Assembly (NCBI GenBank): GCA_008363385.1
Contig: RHKY01000041.1
Span: 21,692 to 85,691, forward strand
Origin: Acidobacteriota bacterium
Lineage (GTDB): Bacteria > Acidobacteriota > Thermoanaerobaculia > UBA5066
DNA: 64,000 nucleotides
Reading direction: 5' to 3'
The stretch's first letter is position 1, and each line of letters opens with the position of its first letter. The position numbers and the translations under genes were made by a program. Under the pieces are notes generated by a model. It did not search any database. It saw only the letters and a list, made by a program, of their open reading frames with translations, and had not been told where the DNA came from. This document shows, one piece after another, positions 24,764 to 33,026 of this stretch.

Positions 24764-25054
24764 ATGAGAGATTCCGCAGGACGCCCCGGGCGCCGGCGGC
24801 GAGCGGACCGGGAGCCCGACCGCCGGGCCCTCGCCCCGCCGCCCTTCTCGTTCCCGGCGCTGGCCGCGGCCGCCGAGGCCGAAAGACGTTGGCTGATCGA
24901 GGCTTTCGCCTCGCTGGGCGCCGAGCCGTTGCGCGTGGAACACCTCGTCTCGCGGAGGGCGTCGCGCCGGCTGAGCGGCCCGAGGTGGGGCGAGCGGCGG
25001 CGCTACCCGCGCTCGGCTCCGGGACCCGCCTCCGTCGGCCCGCCGCGCTGGTGA
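24764..25054 (+). CDS. small Arg-rich hypothetical protein
   Basis: 96 residues. The 650-base stretch between the E1 alpha gene and the next minus-strand gene contains only the promoter module and this frame. An unusually good ribosome-binding site (AGGAGGAAAGGAGGA) precedes ATG 24764, which is the main reason to list it. A helical amphipathic stretch (EAERRWLIEAFASLGAEPL) is followed by a basic, low-complexity tail that looks like out-of-frame sequence. It could be a truncated gene or not be translated. I recognise no family. Confidence 0.3.
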   Translation: MRDSAGRPGRRRRADREPDRRALAPPPFSFPALAAAAEAERRWLIEAFASLGAEPLRVEHLVSRRASRRLSGPRWGERRRYPRSAPGPASVGPPRW

Positions 25055-25148
25055 CGGCAAGAACTACAACGAGCCTGGACATCCGTACCGGCACCCCGGC
25101 CCCGCGCCGGCTGCCGCTCCGCCCATGTCCGCAGGGGTTCCGCGGGCG

Positions 25149-26033
25149 TCACCGGGGCGGAGCGAGAGGACGGACCTCCTCCACCCAGGGGGTGTGTCCC
25201 CGGCCGTACCGGAGCAGCACGTCGTACCGGGGCTCGCGTCGGCGAGGCGAGACGGGAGCCACCGCCTCCTCGCCCGCGGACGCCTTCGCCCGGCGGGCCT
25301 CCTCGCGGTCCTTCTCGGCCAGCCCGTCCAGGAGCGCCCGCTTCGCGAGAGGGACCTCGATCTCGCCGACCCGCAGCTCCTCGATCCGGCCGCGGAGGAC
25401 GGGAGGCGACTCGCTCCTCGTCTCGGGGTCCCATCGCCGGTCACAGCTGGCGGCGACGACCGCCCTGACCACGAGCCAGCGGGCGGGGTCCGGGTACCGG
25501 GCGCGGAGGGCCGCCAGGTCGCTTCCGGCGTCCACCGCGAAGAGGCGCGACCGCGACGCCCGATCCGACTCGAAGGCCTCGACGGCCCGTCGGGCGTCCG
25601 GCGACTCACGGTCGTCCCCGAGCTTCCGCAGCGTCGCCGCCAGCTCCTGCTCGCGTTTCTCGCGCCAGGCTCTCGCCGCCTCGCCGTCCATCTCGAGGAC
25701 GACCCACGCCTCCCGCGGCGGCTGCCAGCCGTAGAACTCGTCGGCCTCCGGGTCCTCCGCCGGGAGGTGCGTGTCGAACCCGAGTGCGGCGAGCTCGTCG
25801 CGGTCGAACCAGCCGGCGTCCCTGCGGCGCCGCTCGAGGTCGGCGTTCCAGTCGATCCGGAGCGACGTCCAGGTCGCGTCGATCCCCCGGACCTCGAGGG
25901 GCAGCTCGCGCTCGGTCAGCCGGATCGCCGGGCCGGCCTCTCCCGCCCGGTCGCGCCGGGCGGAGGCCAGGAGGAGCGCGTTGCAGAGCAGCACGAGCGC
26001 CCCCGCGGACAGGACGGCCGCCTCGCGCCTCAC
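25149..26033 (-). CDS. GDYXXLXY/DUF4824-like membrane-anchored protein
   Basis: 294 residues from GTG 26033, which overlaps the stop of the upstream DUF2157-like gene by 4 bases (GTGA), so the pair is translationally coupled. One N-terminal transmembrane helix (about 5-20) is followed by a soluble extracytoplasmic domain. Landmarks are RIDWNADLERRRRDAGWFDRDE, FYGWQPPREAWVVLEM and a C-terminal RYDVLLRYGRGHTPWVEEV. The pairing with a polytopic DUF2157-like protein is common in environmental bacteria and the function is unknown. Family assignment to DUF4824 is from memory of the pattern and is tentative. Confidence 0.6.
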   Translation of the reverse strand: MRREAAVLSAGALVLLCNALLLASARRDRAGEAGPAIRLTERELPLEVRGIDATWTSLRIDWNADLERRRRDAGWFDRDELAALGFDTHLPAEDPEADEFYGWQPPREAWVVLEMDGEAARAWREKREQELAATLRKLGDDRESPDARRAVEAFESDRASRSRLFAVDAGSDLAALRARYPDPARWLVVRAVVAASCDRRWDPETRSESPPVLRGRIEELRVGEIEVPLAKRALLDGLAEKDREEARRAKASAGEEAVAPVSPRRREPRYDVLLRYGRGHTPWVEEVRPLAPPR

Positions 26034-27118
26034 GAGCCCGCCCTCCTCCGGGTCGCGTGGAGCCTCCGGAACAGGAGGAGGAGCCCCACGGCCACGAGGC
26101 CGAGGACGAGGAAGAAGGCCCACTTCGGCATCCAGTCCCACCACCACTGGAAGAGCTTCACGTAGAGGAGGAGGACGAAGAAGCCGCTCCCGAGGTTGGT
26201 GGTCTCGCCCTCGCCCCGCCGCACGCCGGCCCAGACCGCGAGCCCCGCGAGGAGGAAGCCGGCCACCTGGTAGGCGGTCTCGACGCGGTGGGCGCCGGCC
26301 CTCGAGAAGCTCGCCCAGCCCGAGGTCGACAGGAGCAGGATCGGGACGAAGAGGCAGACGAGGCCGAGGGCGCGGTAGGCCGCGGGGAACGAGGCGTGCC
26401 GGCGGTGCGGGACGGCGATCGGGAACGCGTAGAGGAGCGCCCCGAGCGGCAGGAAGCTCTCGGGGCGGCGGCCGAAGGCGTGCCAGAGGCAGAGCTCCGC
26501 CTGGCCCGAGAACGTGGCGACGAACCCGACGAGGAAGGCGATGCCGCCGACGAGGAGGACCCGCAGGCCGTAGCCGTAGGCGAGCGCGAAGCAGAAGGCC
26601 GACCACGCGAGCAGCGCCGACGGGGGGAGCGGGAGGTTCAGGAGGCCGGAGAGGACCGACAGGTCGATCACGAAGGCCGCGGTGGCCAGGAGGGCGGCCA
26701 GGAGGGTGAGATAGAGCGTCCGCTCCCGCCGGGCGGCGACCGCCGTCCCGGCCAGCGCCACGAGCGGCGCCGCCACGAGGACCGAGACCTGCGGGACCGG
26801 TCCCAGCCCGCCCCAGAAGCGGAGGCAGAAGAAGTAGCCGGCGGCCCCGATCGCGACGGCGCCCAGGAACGAGGCGATCCGCATCGCCAGCGAGAGACGC
26901 TTCTGGCCCTCCGTCCGGTCGACGTCGAAGCTCCGCCCGAGCCGGTCGAGGAGCTCCTCGTGGTGCCCGTCCAGGCTCGCGCGCTGGTCGGCCGAAAGGA
27001 CGAGGACGCCCTCGCGCTCGAGCTCGGACAGCTCCTCGCGGAAGGCACGGATCCGGTCGACCCGGCGCTGGGCCTCCTCGCGCGCGAGGGGAAGCGTCTC
27101 CCGGCGTCCCTCCGGCAT
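26030..27118 (-). CDS. DUF2157-like polytopic membrane protein
   Basis: 362 residues. A soluble, charged N-terminal 75 residues (helical, LEREGVLVLSADQRASLDGHHEELL) precedes about ten transmembrane helices and a short basic C-terminus. The arrangement fits DUF2157-type membrane proteins, whose role is unknown. It is the first gene of a coupled pair with the single-pass protein downstream, suggesting the two form a membrane complex. Start ATG 27118. Confidence 0.65.
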   Translation of the reverse strand: MPEGRRETLPLAREEAQRRVDRIRAFREELSELEREGVLVLSADQRASLDGHHEELLDRLGRSFDVDRTEGQKRLSLAMRIASFLGAVAIGAAGYFFCLRFWGGLGPVPQVSVLVAAPLVALAGTAVAARRERTLYLTLLAALLATAAFVIDLSVLSGLLNLPLPPSALLAWSAFCFALAYGYGLRVLLVGGIAFLVGFVATFSGQAELCLWHAFGRRPESFLPLGALLYAFPIAVPHRRHASFPAAYRALGLVCLFVPILLLSTSGWASFSRAGAHRVETAYQVAGFLLAGLAVWAGVRRGEGETTNLGSGFFVLLLYVKLFQWWWDWMPKWAFFLVLGLVAVGLLLLFRRLHATRRRAGS

Positions 27119-27194
27119 GGGCGCTGCCGACCCTCCCGGCCTTCGTCTCGTGGTGCCGGGACCCAGTCTGCGCGCCGCGTCCGAAGCCGGTCAA

Positions 27195-27218
27195 GGGCGC
27201 CCCCGCCCGGGGGCGCCC
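27195..27218 (-). terminator. perfect 10-bp GC hairpin after the alcohol dehydrogenase pseudogene
   Basis: GGGCGCCCCC (27195-27204) pairs exactly with 27209-27218 across a 4-base loop, 14 bases beyond the TAG at 27232. Confidence 0.6.
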
Positions 27219-27231
27219 GGCCCGCTCCCGC

Positions 27232-28214
27232 CTACTTCAGCGAGGACATGTCGATCGAGAATCGGTACCGGACGTCGCTCTCGAGCATCCGCTCGTAGGC
27301 CCGGTCGATCTCCTGGATCGGGATCCTCTCGACGTCGGCCACGATCCCGTGCTCGGCGCAGAAGTCGAGCATCTCCTGCGTCTCGCGGATGCCGCCGATG
27401 AGCGAGCCCGCGAGGCTCCGGCGCCCGAAGATCAGGTTGAACGGGGAGACGGCCGGGCGAGGTCGTGCGGGGCCGCGACCGTGTCGACGATCAGGTCGAA
27501 GCTCCCCGCGTGCGGGCGCATCCGGGAGGCCTCGCGCGACAGGACGACCTCGTCGGCGCCGAGCCGTCGGGCGTCCTCCGCCTTGCCCGGGGACGTCGTG
27601 AAGAGGACGACGTGCGCCCCGAGGGCGTGCGCGAGCTTGACCCCCATGTGGCCCAGGCCGCCCAGGCCCACGACGCCGACCTTCTTCCCCGGCCCGGCGC
27701 CCCAGCGCCTCAGCGGCGACCAGGTGGTGATGCCGGCGCAGAGGAGCGGCGCCGCCCCCGCCCCGTCGAGCTTCCCGGAGACGCGGAGGACGAAGTCCTG
27801 GTCGACCACGATCCGGGACGTGTAGCCGCCGTAGGTGTGCTTGCCCGTGTGCGGGTCGGGGCTGTTGTAGGTCCACCGCGCCCCGCCGGTGCAGTACTGC
27901 TCGAGCCCCTCGGCGCAGCCCTCGCACTTGCGGCACGAGTCGACCATGCAGCCGACGGCGGCCCTCTCGCCCACCGAGAACCCCTTCACCTCCGCCCCGA
28001 CGGCCTCGACCCGGCCCAGGACCTCGTGCCCGGGGATGCAGGGGTAGAGGGTCCCGGGCCACTCGCTCCGCGCGGTGTGCAGGTCCGAGTGGCAGACGCC
28101 GCACCACTCGACGGCGATCTGGACGTCGCGCGGGCCGGGGTCGCGCCGGTCGATCTCCGTGCGGTGGAACGGGCTCTTCGCGTCGTCGACGGCGTAGCCG
28201 AGGGTGCGGATCAT
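27232..28214 (-). pseudogene. zinc alcohol dehydrogenase (YahK/CAD-type) with small internal deletion and frameshift
   Basis: The first frame (28214 to about 27455) is a normal NADP-type zinc alcohol dehydrogenase. It has the catalytic zinc site CGVCHSDLH and GHE, the structural zinc cysteines ([15 protein letters not shown]) and the nucleotide loop GLGGLGHMG. It runs to [10 protein letters not shown] and then shifts to a premature stop at 27432. Another frame resumes with [20 protein letters not shown] and continues to the normal C-terminus [14 protein letters not shown]. About 20-25 codons, the strand usually reading like LLKRDGTLVLVG, are missing at the junction 27451-27458, where GCCCGG could be a recombination microhomology. 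The enzyme should be inactive unless the break is an assembly error. Confidence 0.8.
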
Positions 28215-28339
28215 CGGGTTTCTCCTTTCGAGGGGGCCTGGCGCCCCGTCCGGTGACGGGGAGCGCCTTCTCCCCGGGGGCCAACGGCCTTACGGTCGCG
28301 CGGTCCCGGCGGATGCCGTCCCCGGCGCCCGAGCGCTCC

Positions 28340-29767
28340 TCACGACGCGCGACCGGCGCAGACGTAGAGGACGCGGTCGCCGGACTTCAGCTCGACGCGC
28401 CGCCGGATCGTGAAGTGGAGCGCGAGGAGGCGCTCGAACTCGGCGACCGTGTAGTCCGGGAACTGGTCGACCTTGTTCAGGAGGAGCTGCCTGGACATCG
28501 GGTCGCGCTTGTCGACGAACTCGACGACGAGGCTCTCCCCCACCTGCGCGAGCCACTCCACCACCTCGGCGAGGGGGAGGTTGGCGCCCAGCACGAGGTG
28601 GTGGAGGAGGGCGAGGGCCAGGACGAGGTCCGGCCTCCCCCGCTCCCAGATCGCGCGGCGCTCGCGCCCCCGCCAGCCGAGCCCCGGCGACGGGTCGGTC
28701 AGGTCGACGACGAGGGGCAGGATCCCCTTCCCGTCGCCCTGGCGCTCCTCGAGGTAGAGGCGCGACACGGCGGCCCGGTCCGAGTCCATCGCCACGACGC
28801 TCGCGCCCGCACCGGCGGCGAGGCGCGAGTACTCCCCGGTGTTGGCTCCCAGGTCCCAGACGAGGCGCGGGGCCAGCGAGCGGACGGCCTCGGTCACGAC
28901 CTCGACCTTGGCGGCCCTCTCCTCCTCCAGGTACGAGTTCCCCTCCCGGTAGCCGACCCAGACGGACGGCTTCTTCCTCGGCGCCAGGCCCCGGACCACC
29001 TTCTCGATCCCCCGCAGGTTGTGGAGGATCAGCTCCTTGGCGAAGCCCGCGGAGGAGAGCTCGCGGGTGACGTTCCGGTCGGTCCCGACGAAGCGGGCCT
29101 CGGCCTTGGCGTGGAGGAAGACGTGCTTGAAGACCCCGGGCCGGAGGAGGTCGCGGGCGGTGAAGGCCCCCCAGCAGTCGACCGGGTCGACCCCTTCCAG
29201 GTGCCCGCGAAGGAGGTGGCCGACGGGGATCCCGCGGTACGCCTCGAGGAGGAGCGGGTTGAGGAACTGGCTCGTGAACTGCCGGTAGCCGACCCACGGC
29301 GAGCCCGGCCGGTACGGCTCGAGCGAGGGGACGTCGATCAGGATCGGCCGCGTCCCGAGGAACTGGAAGTTGTAGGGGGTGGCGTCCTTGAACGTCAGGT
29401 CGCGGGCCAGCGCGGCGGCGAGGAGGTCCAGCTGAAGGAGGGCCGCGTCCCGCAGCATCTCGAACGTCCACTCGTACGGGTACGAGACGAACGGGACCCG
29501 CTCGTGCTCCAGGACCGCCGCCCAGCCCTCCGCCAGGAGGCTCGCGGGCCACTCCGGCCGGTCGAGCTCCCGCGTCCTGACGACCGAGCCGCGCGCCTCG
29601 AGGTCGGCCCAGAGGCCGCTCTCGACGACGCGGTGGAAGGCCGCCGACGCCTCCGGCGACAGGCCGCGGAGGACCCTGCCGTCGAGGTGGTAGACGTGGC
29701 TGGAACGGTCCCGGAAGGAGCCGGGGTCGCGGAGGGCCCCCGGCGTCGGGCCGCTACTTGCCGCCAC
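28340..29767 (-). CDS. class I SAM-dependent methyltransferase (large, NoeA-like)
   Basis: 475 residues. An N-terminal 290-residue region (kinase-like block [23 protein letters not shown]) precedes a Rossmann methyltransferase domain with [12 protein letters not shown] (about 300-311), the acidic VVAMDSD and ALALLHHLV. The N-terminal half resembles the conserved region of nodulation-type NoeA methyltransferases and may bind the acceptor. Such genes usually sit beside polysaccharide genes. GTG 29767 overlaps the end of the small membrane-protein gene by 14 bases, and this pairing recurs in other bacteria, so the two likely act together at the membrane. The acceptor is unknown. Confidence 0.75.
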   Translation of the reverse strand: MAASSGPTPGALRDPGSFRDRSSHVYHLDGRVLRGLSPEASAAFHRVVESGLWADLEARGSVVRTRELDRPEWPASLLAEGWAAVLEHERVPFVSYPYEWTFEMLRDAALLQLDLLAAALARDLTFKDATPYNFQFLGTRPILIDVPSLEPYRPGSPWVGYRQFTSQFLNPLLLEAYRGIPVGHLLRGHLEGVDPVDCWGAFTARDLLRPGVFKHVFLHAKAEARFVGTDRNVTRELSSAGFAKELILHNLRGIEKVVRGLAPRKKPSVWVGYREGNSYLEEERAAKVEVVTEAVRSLAPRLVWDLGANTGEYSRLAAGAGASVVAMDSDRAAVSRLYLEERQGDGKGILPLVVDLTDPSPGLGWRGRERRAIWERGRPDLVLALALLHHLVLGANLPLAEVVEWLAQVGESLVVEFVDKRDPMSRQLLLNKVDQFPDYTVAEFERLLALHFTIRRRVELKSGDRVLYVCAGRAS

Positions 29768-29972
29768 TCTCGGTCGTCGGTGGACGGGACGGCCGGCGGC
29801 TGAAGAACGCCCGGATGTGGCCCCAGAACATCTTCATCGCGATGGCCACGCCGGCGAGCCCGCCCAGGACGAGCTGGAGGAGGACGCTGGAAGCGTTCGG
29901 GTCGAGGTAGGCCTCCGCCGGAAGCGCGACCACCAGGGCCCAGAGGAGTACGGCCAGGATCGACGATCTCAT
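29754..29972 (-). CDS. small membrane protein (YLDP-type)
   Basis: 72 residues. A signal-like helix (about 4-20) ends in AEAYLDPNASSVLLQ, then a glycine-rich transmembrane helix (about 31-48) and a basic tail (HIRAFFSRRPSR). The YLDPxxxSxxLQ signature followed by a membrane helix marks a common uncharacterised small protein that accompanies methyltransferases of the type encoded downstream. It overlaps that gene by 14 bases. It is divergent from the Uup gene. Confidence 0.75.
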   Translation of the reverse strand: MRSSILAVLLWALVVALPAEAYLDPNASSVLLQLVLGGLAGVAIAMKMFWGHIRAFFSRRPSRPPTTESGGK

Positions 29973-30125
29973 CTCGTTTCAACCACCTTCGCGCGCGAGC
30001 TTCCGGGGGCTCCCGCCGGCCGGCCCGGCGGCAGCGGAGGTTAGCACCCGGGGGGGGCGGCACAAAGCCCGGCGCCCCCGGCTCGCCCCCCCGGCGCCCC
30101 CCGGGGCCCGGGCCGTTGCTTCTGC

Positions 30126-30131
30126 TAAGTT
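30126..30131 (+). promoter_or_regulatory. leaderless -10 element (TAAGTT)
   Basis: TAAGTT ends 6 bases before the GTG of the Uup gene, so the predicted transcript starts at the initiation codon. No Shine-Dalgarno sequence is present. Confidence 0.4.
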
Positions 30132-30137
30132 CCTCCC

Positions 30138-31955
30138 GTGGCAGTCCTTCTCGGCGTCCACCGCCTCTCGAAGGCCTTCGGGAGCCGCCCGCTCTTCTCG
30201 GGGATCTCGTTCGGGGTCGAGACCGGGGAACGGATCGGCCTGATCGGCCCGAACGGGGCCGGGAAGTCGACGCTCCTGAAGATCCTGGCGGGCCTCACGC
30301 CCCCGGACGAGGGGACGGTCTCCGTCTCGTCCGGGCTGACGGTCGGCCTCGTCGCCCAGGTGCCGGACTTCGCCGAGGGGGCGACCGTCCGCTCGACCGT
30401 CCTCGAGGCGGCGCGCTCCGAGAGGGACGACCACGAGTGGGAGGCCGAGGCCCGCGCCGACGAGGTGCTGGCCCGCCTCTCGCTGGCGGGCGGGGGCGTC
30501 TCGCCCGAGAAGCCGGTCGCCCTCCTCTCCGGCGGGCAGCGGAAGCGGGTTGCGCTCGCGCGCGAGCTGGTGAGGCGGCCCGACCTCCTCCTCCTCGACG
30601 AGCCGACCAACCACCTCGACGTCGAGAGCATCGCCTGGCTGGAGGAGCTGGTGGCCCGCGCCCCGTTCGCCACGGTCACCGTGACGCACGACCGGCTCTT
30701 CCTGCAGCGTGTCTCGACGCGGGTCCTGGAGCTCGACCGGCGGAACCCCGGGGGCCTCCTGTCGGTCTCGGGTGACTTCGCCGCCTGGGTCGCGGCCAAG
30801 GAGCAGCTCCTCTCGGCGATGGAGAGCCGCGAGGCCGCGCTGGCCAATACGCTCCGCCGCGAGACCGAGTGGCTGAGGAGGGGGCCGAAGGCCCGGACGA
30901 CCAAGCAGCAAGCGAGGGCCCAGCGCGCCGAGGCCCTCGCCGAGGAGGTGGAGTCGCTGGCGGCCTCGAACCGCTCGCGGTCCGTGAGGCTCGACTTCGA
31001 CGCGGCCGGGAGAAGCCCGAAGCGCCTCCTCGTGGCCGAGGGGATCGGGAAGTCGCACGGGGGCCGGCGGCTCTTCCGGGGGCTCGACCTGACGCTCGCG
31101 CCCGGGAGCCGCGTCGGGCTGATCGGCCCGAACGGCTGCGGCAAGTCGACGCTCCTCCGCGTCCTCGTCGGGAGCGAGCCGCCCGACGAGGGGACGGTCG
31201 CGCTCGCCGAGGGCACTCCGGTCGTCTTCTTCGAGCAGGGGCGCGAGTCGCTCGACCCGGAGGCGACGGTCCTCGGGACCGTCTGCCCCGAGGGGGACCA
31301 CGTCGTCTACCGGGGGCGCTCGCTCCACGCGCGGAGCTACCTCGACCGGTTCCTCTTCGCGCAGGAGCAGATGGAGGTGAAGGTCGGGCGGCTCTCGGGC
31401 GGGGAGCAGAGCCGCCTCCTCCTCGCCCGGCTGATGCTCCGGCCCGCGGGCCTCCTCGTCCTCGACGAGCCGACGAACGACCTGGACCTCGCGACGCTCG
31501 ACGTCCTCGAGGAGAGCCTCGCCGAGTTCCCCGGCGCCCTCCTCCTCGTCACGCACGACCGCGCCTTCCTGGACCGCGCGACGGACGTCCTCCTCGCCTT
31601 CGACCCCGACGGAGACGGGACCCTCACCCGCCTCTCGGGCCTCGACCAGTGGGAGAGCTGGCGGAGGGAGACGCGAGACCGGAGGACGCCCCCGCCGAAG
31701 GCCCCGGCCGCCGCCGCGGTACCGTCCCCTCCCCGCTCCCGCCGCCGGCTCGGGTACCTCGAGCAGCGCGAGCTCGACGGGATCGAGCCGAGGATCGAGG
31801 CGGCCGAGGCGGAGCTGGCGCGGCTCGAGGCCTCCCTCGAGGCGCCCGACGTCCTCAGCGACGGCCCCCGCCTCCTCGCGCTTTCCCGGGCGATCGAGGA
31901 GGCCCGCGCCGAGGTGGACCGCCTCTACGCCCGCTGGGCCGAGCTCTCGGGCTGA
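30138..31955 (+). CDS. uup: ABC-F family ATPase Uup
   Basis: 605 residues, soluble. It has two ABC cassettes: Walker A GPNGAGKST at 37-45 and GPNGCGKST near 330; signatures LSGGQRKR and LSGGEQSR; Walker B with LLLDEPTNHLD and LVLDEPTNDLD. A linker (about 230-290, rich in Arg/Lys/Ala) and a C-terminal coiled coil (about 535-605) match the Uup subgroup. ABC-F proteins act on ribosomes or, for Uup, on branched DNA structures and ribosome assembly. No transporter domain is present. Start GTG 30138 is supported by the -10 element placed 6 bases before it. Confidence 0.92.
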   Translation: MAVLLGVHRLSKAFGSRPLFSGISFGVETGERIGLIGPNGAGKSTLLKILAGLTPPDEGTVSVSSGLTVGLVAQVPDFAEGATVRSTVLEAARSERDDHEWEAEARADEVLARLSLAGGGVSPEKPVALLSGGQRKRVALARELVRRPDLLLLDEPTNHLDVESIAWLEELVARAPFATVTVTHDRLFLQRVSTRVLELDRRNPGGLLSVSGDFAAWVAAKEQLLSAMESREAALANTLRRETEWLRRGPKARTTKQQARAQRAEALAEEVESLAASNRSRSVRLDFDAAGRSPKRLLVAEGIGKSHGGRRLFRGLDLTLAPGSRVGLIGPNGCGKSTLLRVLVGSEPPDEGTVALAEGTPVVFFEQGRESLDPEATVLGTVCPEGDHVVYRGRSLHARSYLDRFLFAQEQMEVKVGRLSGGEQSRLLLARLMLRPAGLLVLDEPTNDLDLATLDVLEESLAEFPGALLLVTHDRAFLDRATDVLLAFDPDGDGTLTRLSGLDQWESWRRETRDRRTPPPKAPAAAAVPSPPRSRRRLGYLEQRELDGIEPRIEAAEAELARLEASLEAPDVLSDGPRLLALSRAIEEARAEVDRLYARWAELSG

Positions 31956-31977
31956 GGGGCGGCGTGGCGGAACCGCC

Positions 31978-32892
31978 TCAGTCCGCCGATGCCACCCGCG
32001 TCAGCTCGCCGAGGTTGACGAAGTAGTCGAAGAGGTCCCGGCCGCTCTCCGCCCGGAAGACGGCGTCGGAGACGAAGAGCTGCCATGGCTCCTCCCCGGC
32101 GGCGAGACGGGCGTTCACGATCCCCGGCTCGGTGACGTCGCTGACGGGGGCCTTCCCCTTCCCGGAGAGGAGGACCGTCCGGACCCGGCTCCGAGGGAGG
32201 CCCGCCGCCAGGAGCCGGGCCCCGGCGGGGGTCCGGTTCTCGACGTCGTACCGGTACCGGCCGGAGAGAAGCATGTGCATCTGGCCGCCGTAGGCCACGA
32301 CGAGCTCGCCCGGGCGCTCGCGGAGGGCGTCGAGGACGAAGCCGCACATCGTGGCGTTCCGCGTGTCCCGGAGGAAGGCGCGGTTGAGGAAGATCCGGGA
32401 GGAGTCCTCGTCCATGGCGACGAGGCGGGAGACGCGCTCGCGGTTCTCGCGCGCCCAGACGACGAGCGGGCGGTACGGCAGGGCGTCCCCCTCGTTCCAG
32501 ACGGCGTCCAGCTCGGCGGGCTCGCCGGAGTCGAGGTACCGGTCGAGGTGCCGCTGGGCCCGGGCCGGGAGCTCGAGGAGGAGCGAGACCCGGCGCTCGG
32601 GGAGGCGGTCGAGGAGGTCCGTGGCGAACCGGACCGTCTCGTTCTTGAAGTGCTCCTCCCCGAGGAGGAGGACGTCGACCCGGCGCACGTCCTCGACGAG
32701 GGCATCCAGGCCGACGCGGGACGCGCCGGCGAGCGCCCGGACCCGCGCCGCCTCCGCCGGCGTGAGGGAGACCTCGGGGACGACCCCTTCCCTCGGGGCC
32801 AGGAGCTGCCTCACGCCGAGGAGGACGCCCAGGAAGGCGACGAGGCCGGTACAGCAGTAGACGAGAACCTTCAATAATTTGAGTGCTTTCAT
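31978..32892 (-). CDS. ChaN/Tiki-superfamily-like membrane-anchored protein
   Basis: 304 residues. An N-terminal transmembrane helix (about 10-29) is followed by a domain with the LLLGEEHFKNE motif (Gly78-Glu79-Glu80-His81), LLLELPARAQRHLDRYL, an RPLVVWARENRERV segment and VVAYGGQMHM. These are the ordered landmarks of the haem-binding ChaN / erythromycin-esterase-like / Tiki fold, in which the GE-H and later His residues form a metal or haem site. An extracytoplasmic location is inferred from the anchor. ATG 32892 is in a poor ribosome-binding context. It is divergent from the PDZ-Sel1 lipoprotein gene. Confidence 0.65.
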   Translation of the reverse strand: MKALKLLKVLVYCCTGLVAFLGVLLGVRQLLAPREGVVPEVSLTPAEAARVRALAGASRVGLDALVEDVRRVDVLLLGEEHFKNETVRFATDLLDRLPERRVSLLLELPARAQRHLDRYLDSGEPAELDAVWNEGDALPYRPLVVWARENRERVSRLVAMDEDSSRIFLNRAFLRDTRNATMCGFVLDALRERPGELVVAYGGQMHMLLSGRYRYDVENRTPAGARLLAAGLPRSRVRTVLLSGKGKAPVSDVTEPGIVNARLAAGEEPWQLFVSDAVFRAESGRDLFDYFVNLGELTRVASAD

Positions 32893-33009
32893 CTTGAATC
32901 CCGCTCCTCGACCCGTTCGGGCGGGGCGTCGGGCTCCCGCGACAGGTCGGTCGAGCGCTTCGTACGGCCCCGTGCCGCGGCGGGTTTCAGGCCGGAGCCG
33001 CGGCTGGGG

Positions 33010-33015
33010 TAGATT
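33010..33015 (+). promoter_or_regulatory. near-leaderless -10 element (TAGATT)
   Basis: TAGATT ends 11 bases before the GTG at 33027, predicting a leader of only about 5 bases. Confidence 0.4.
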
Positions 33016-33026
33016 CCCTCCGTCCC

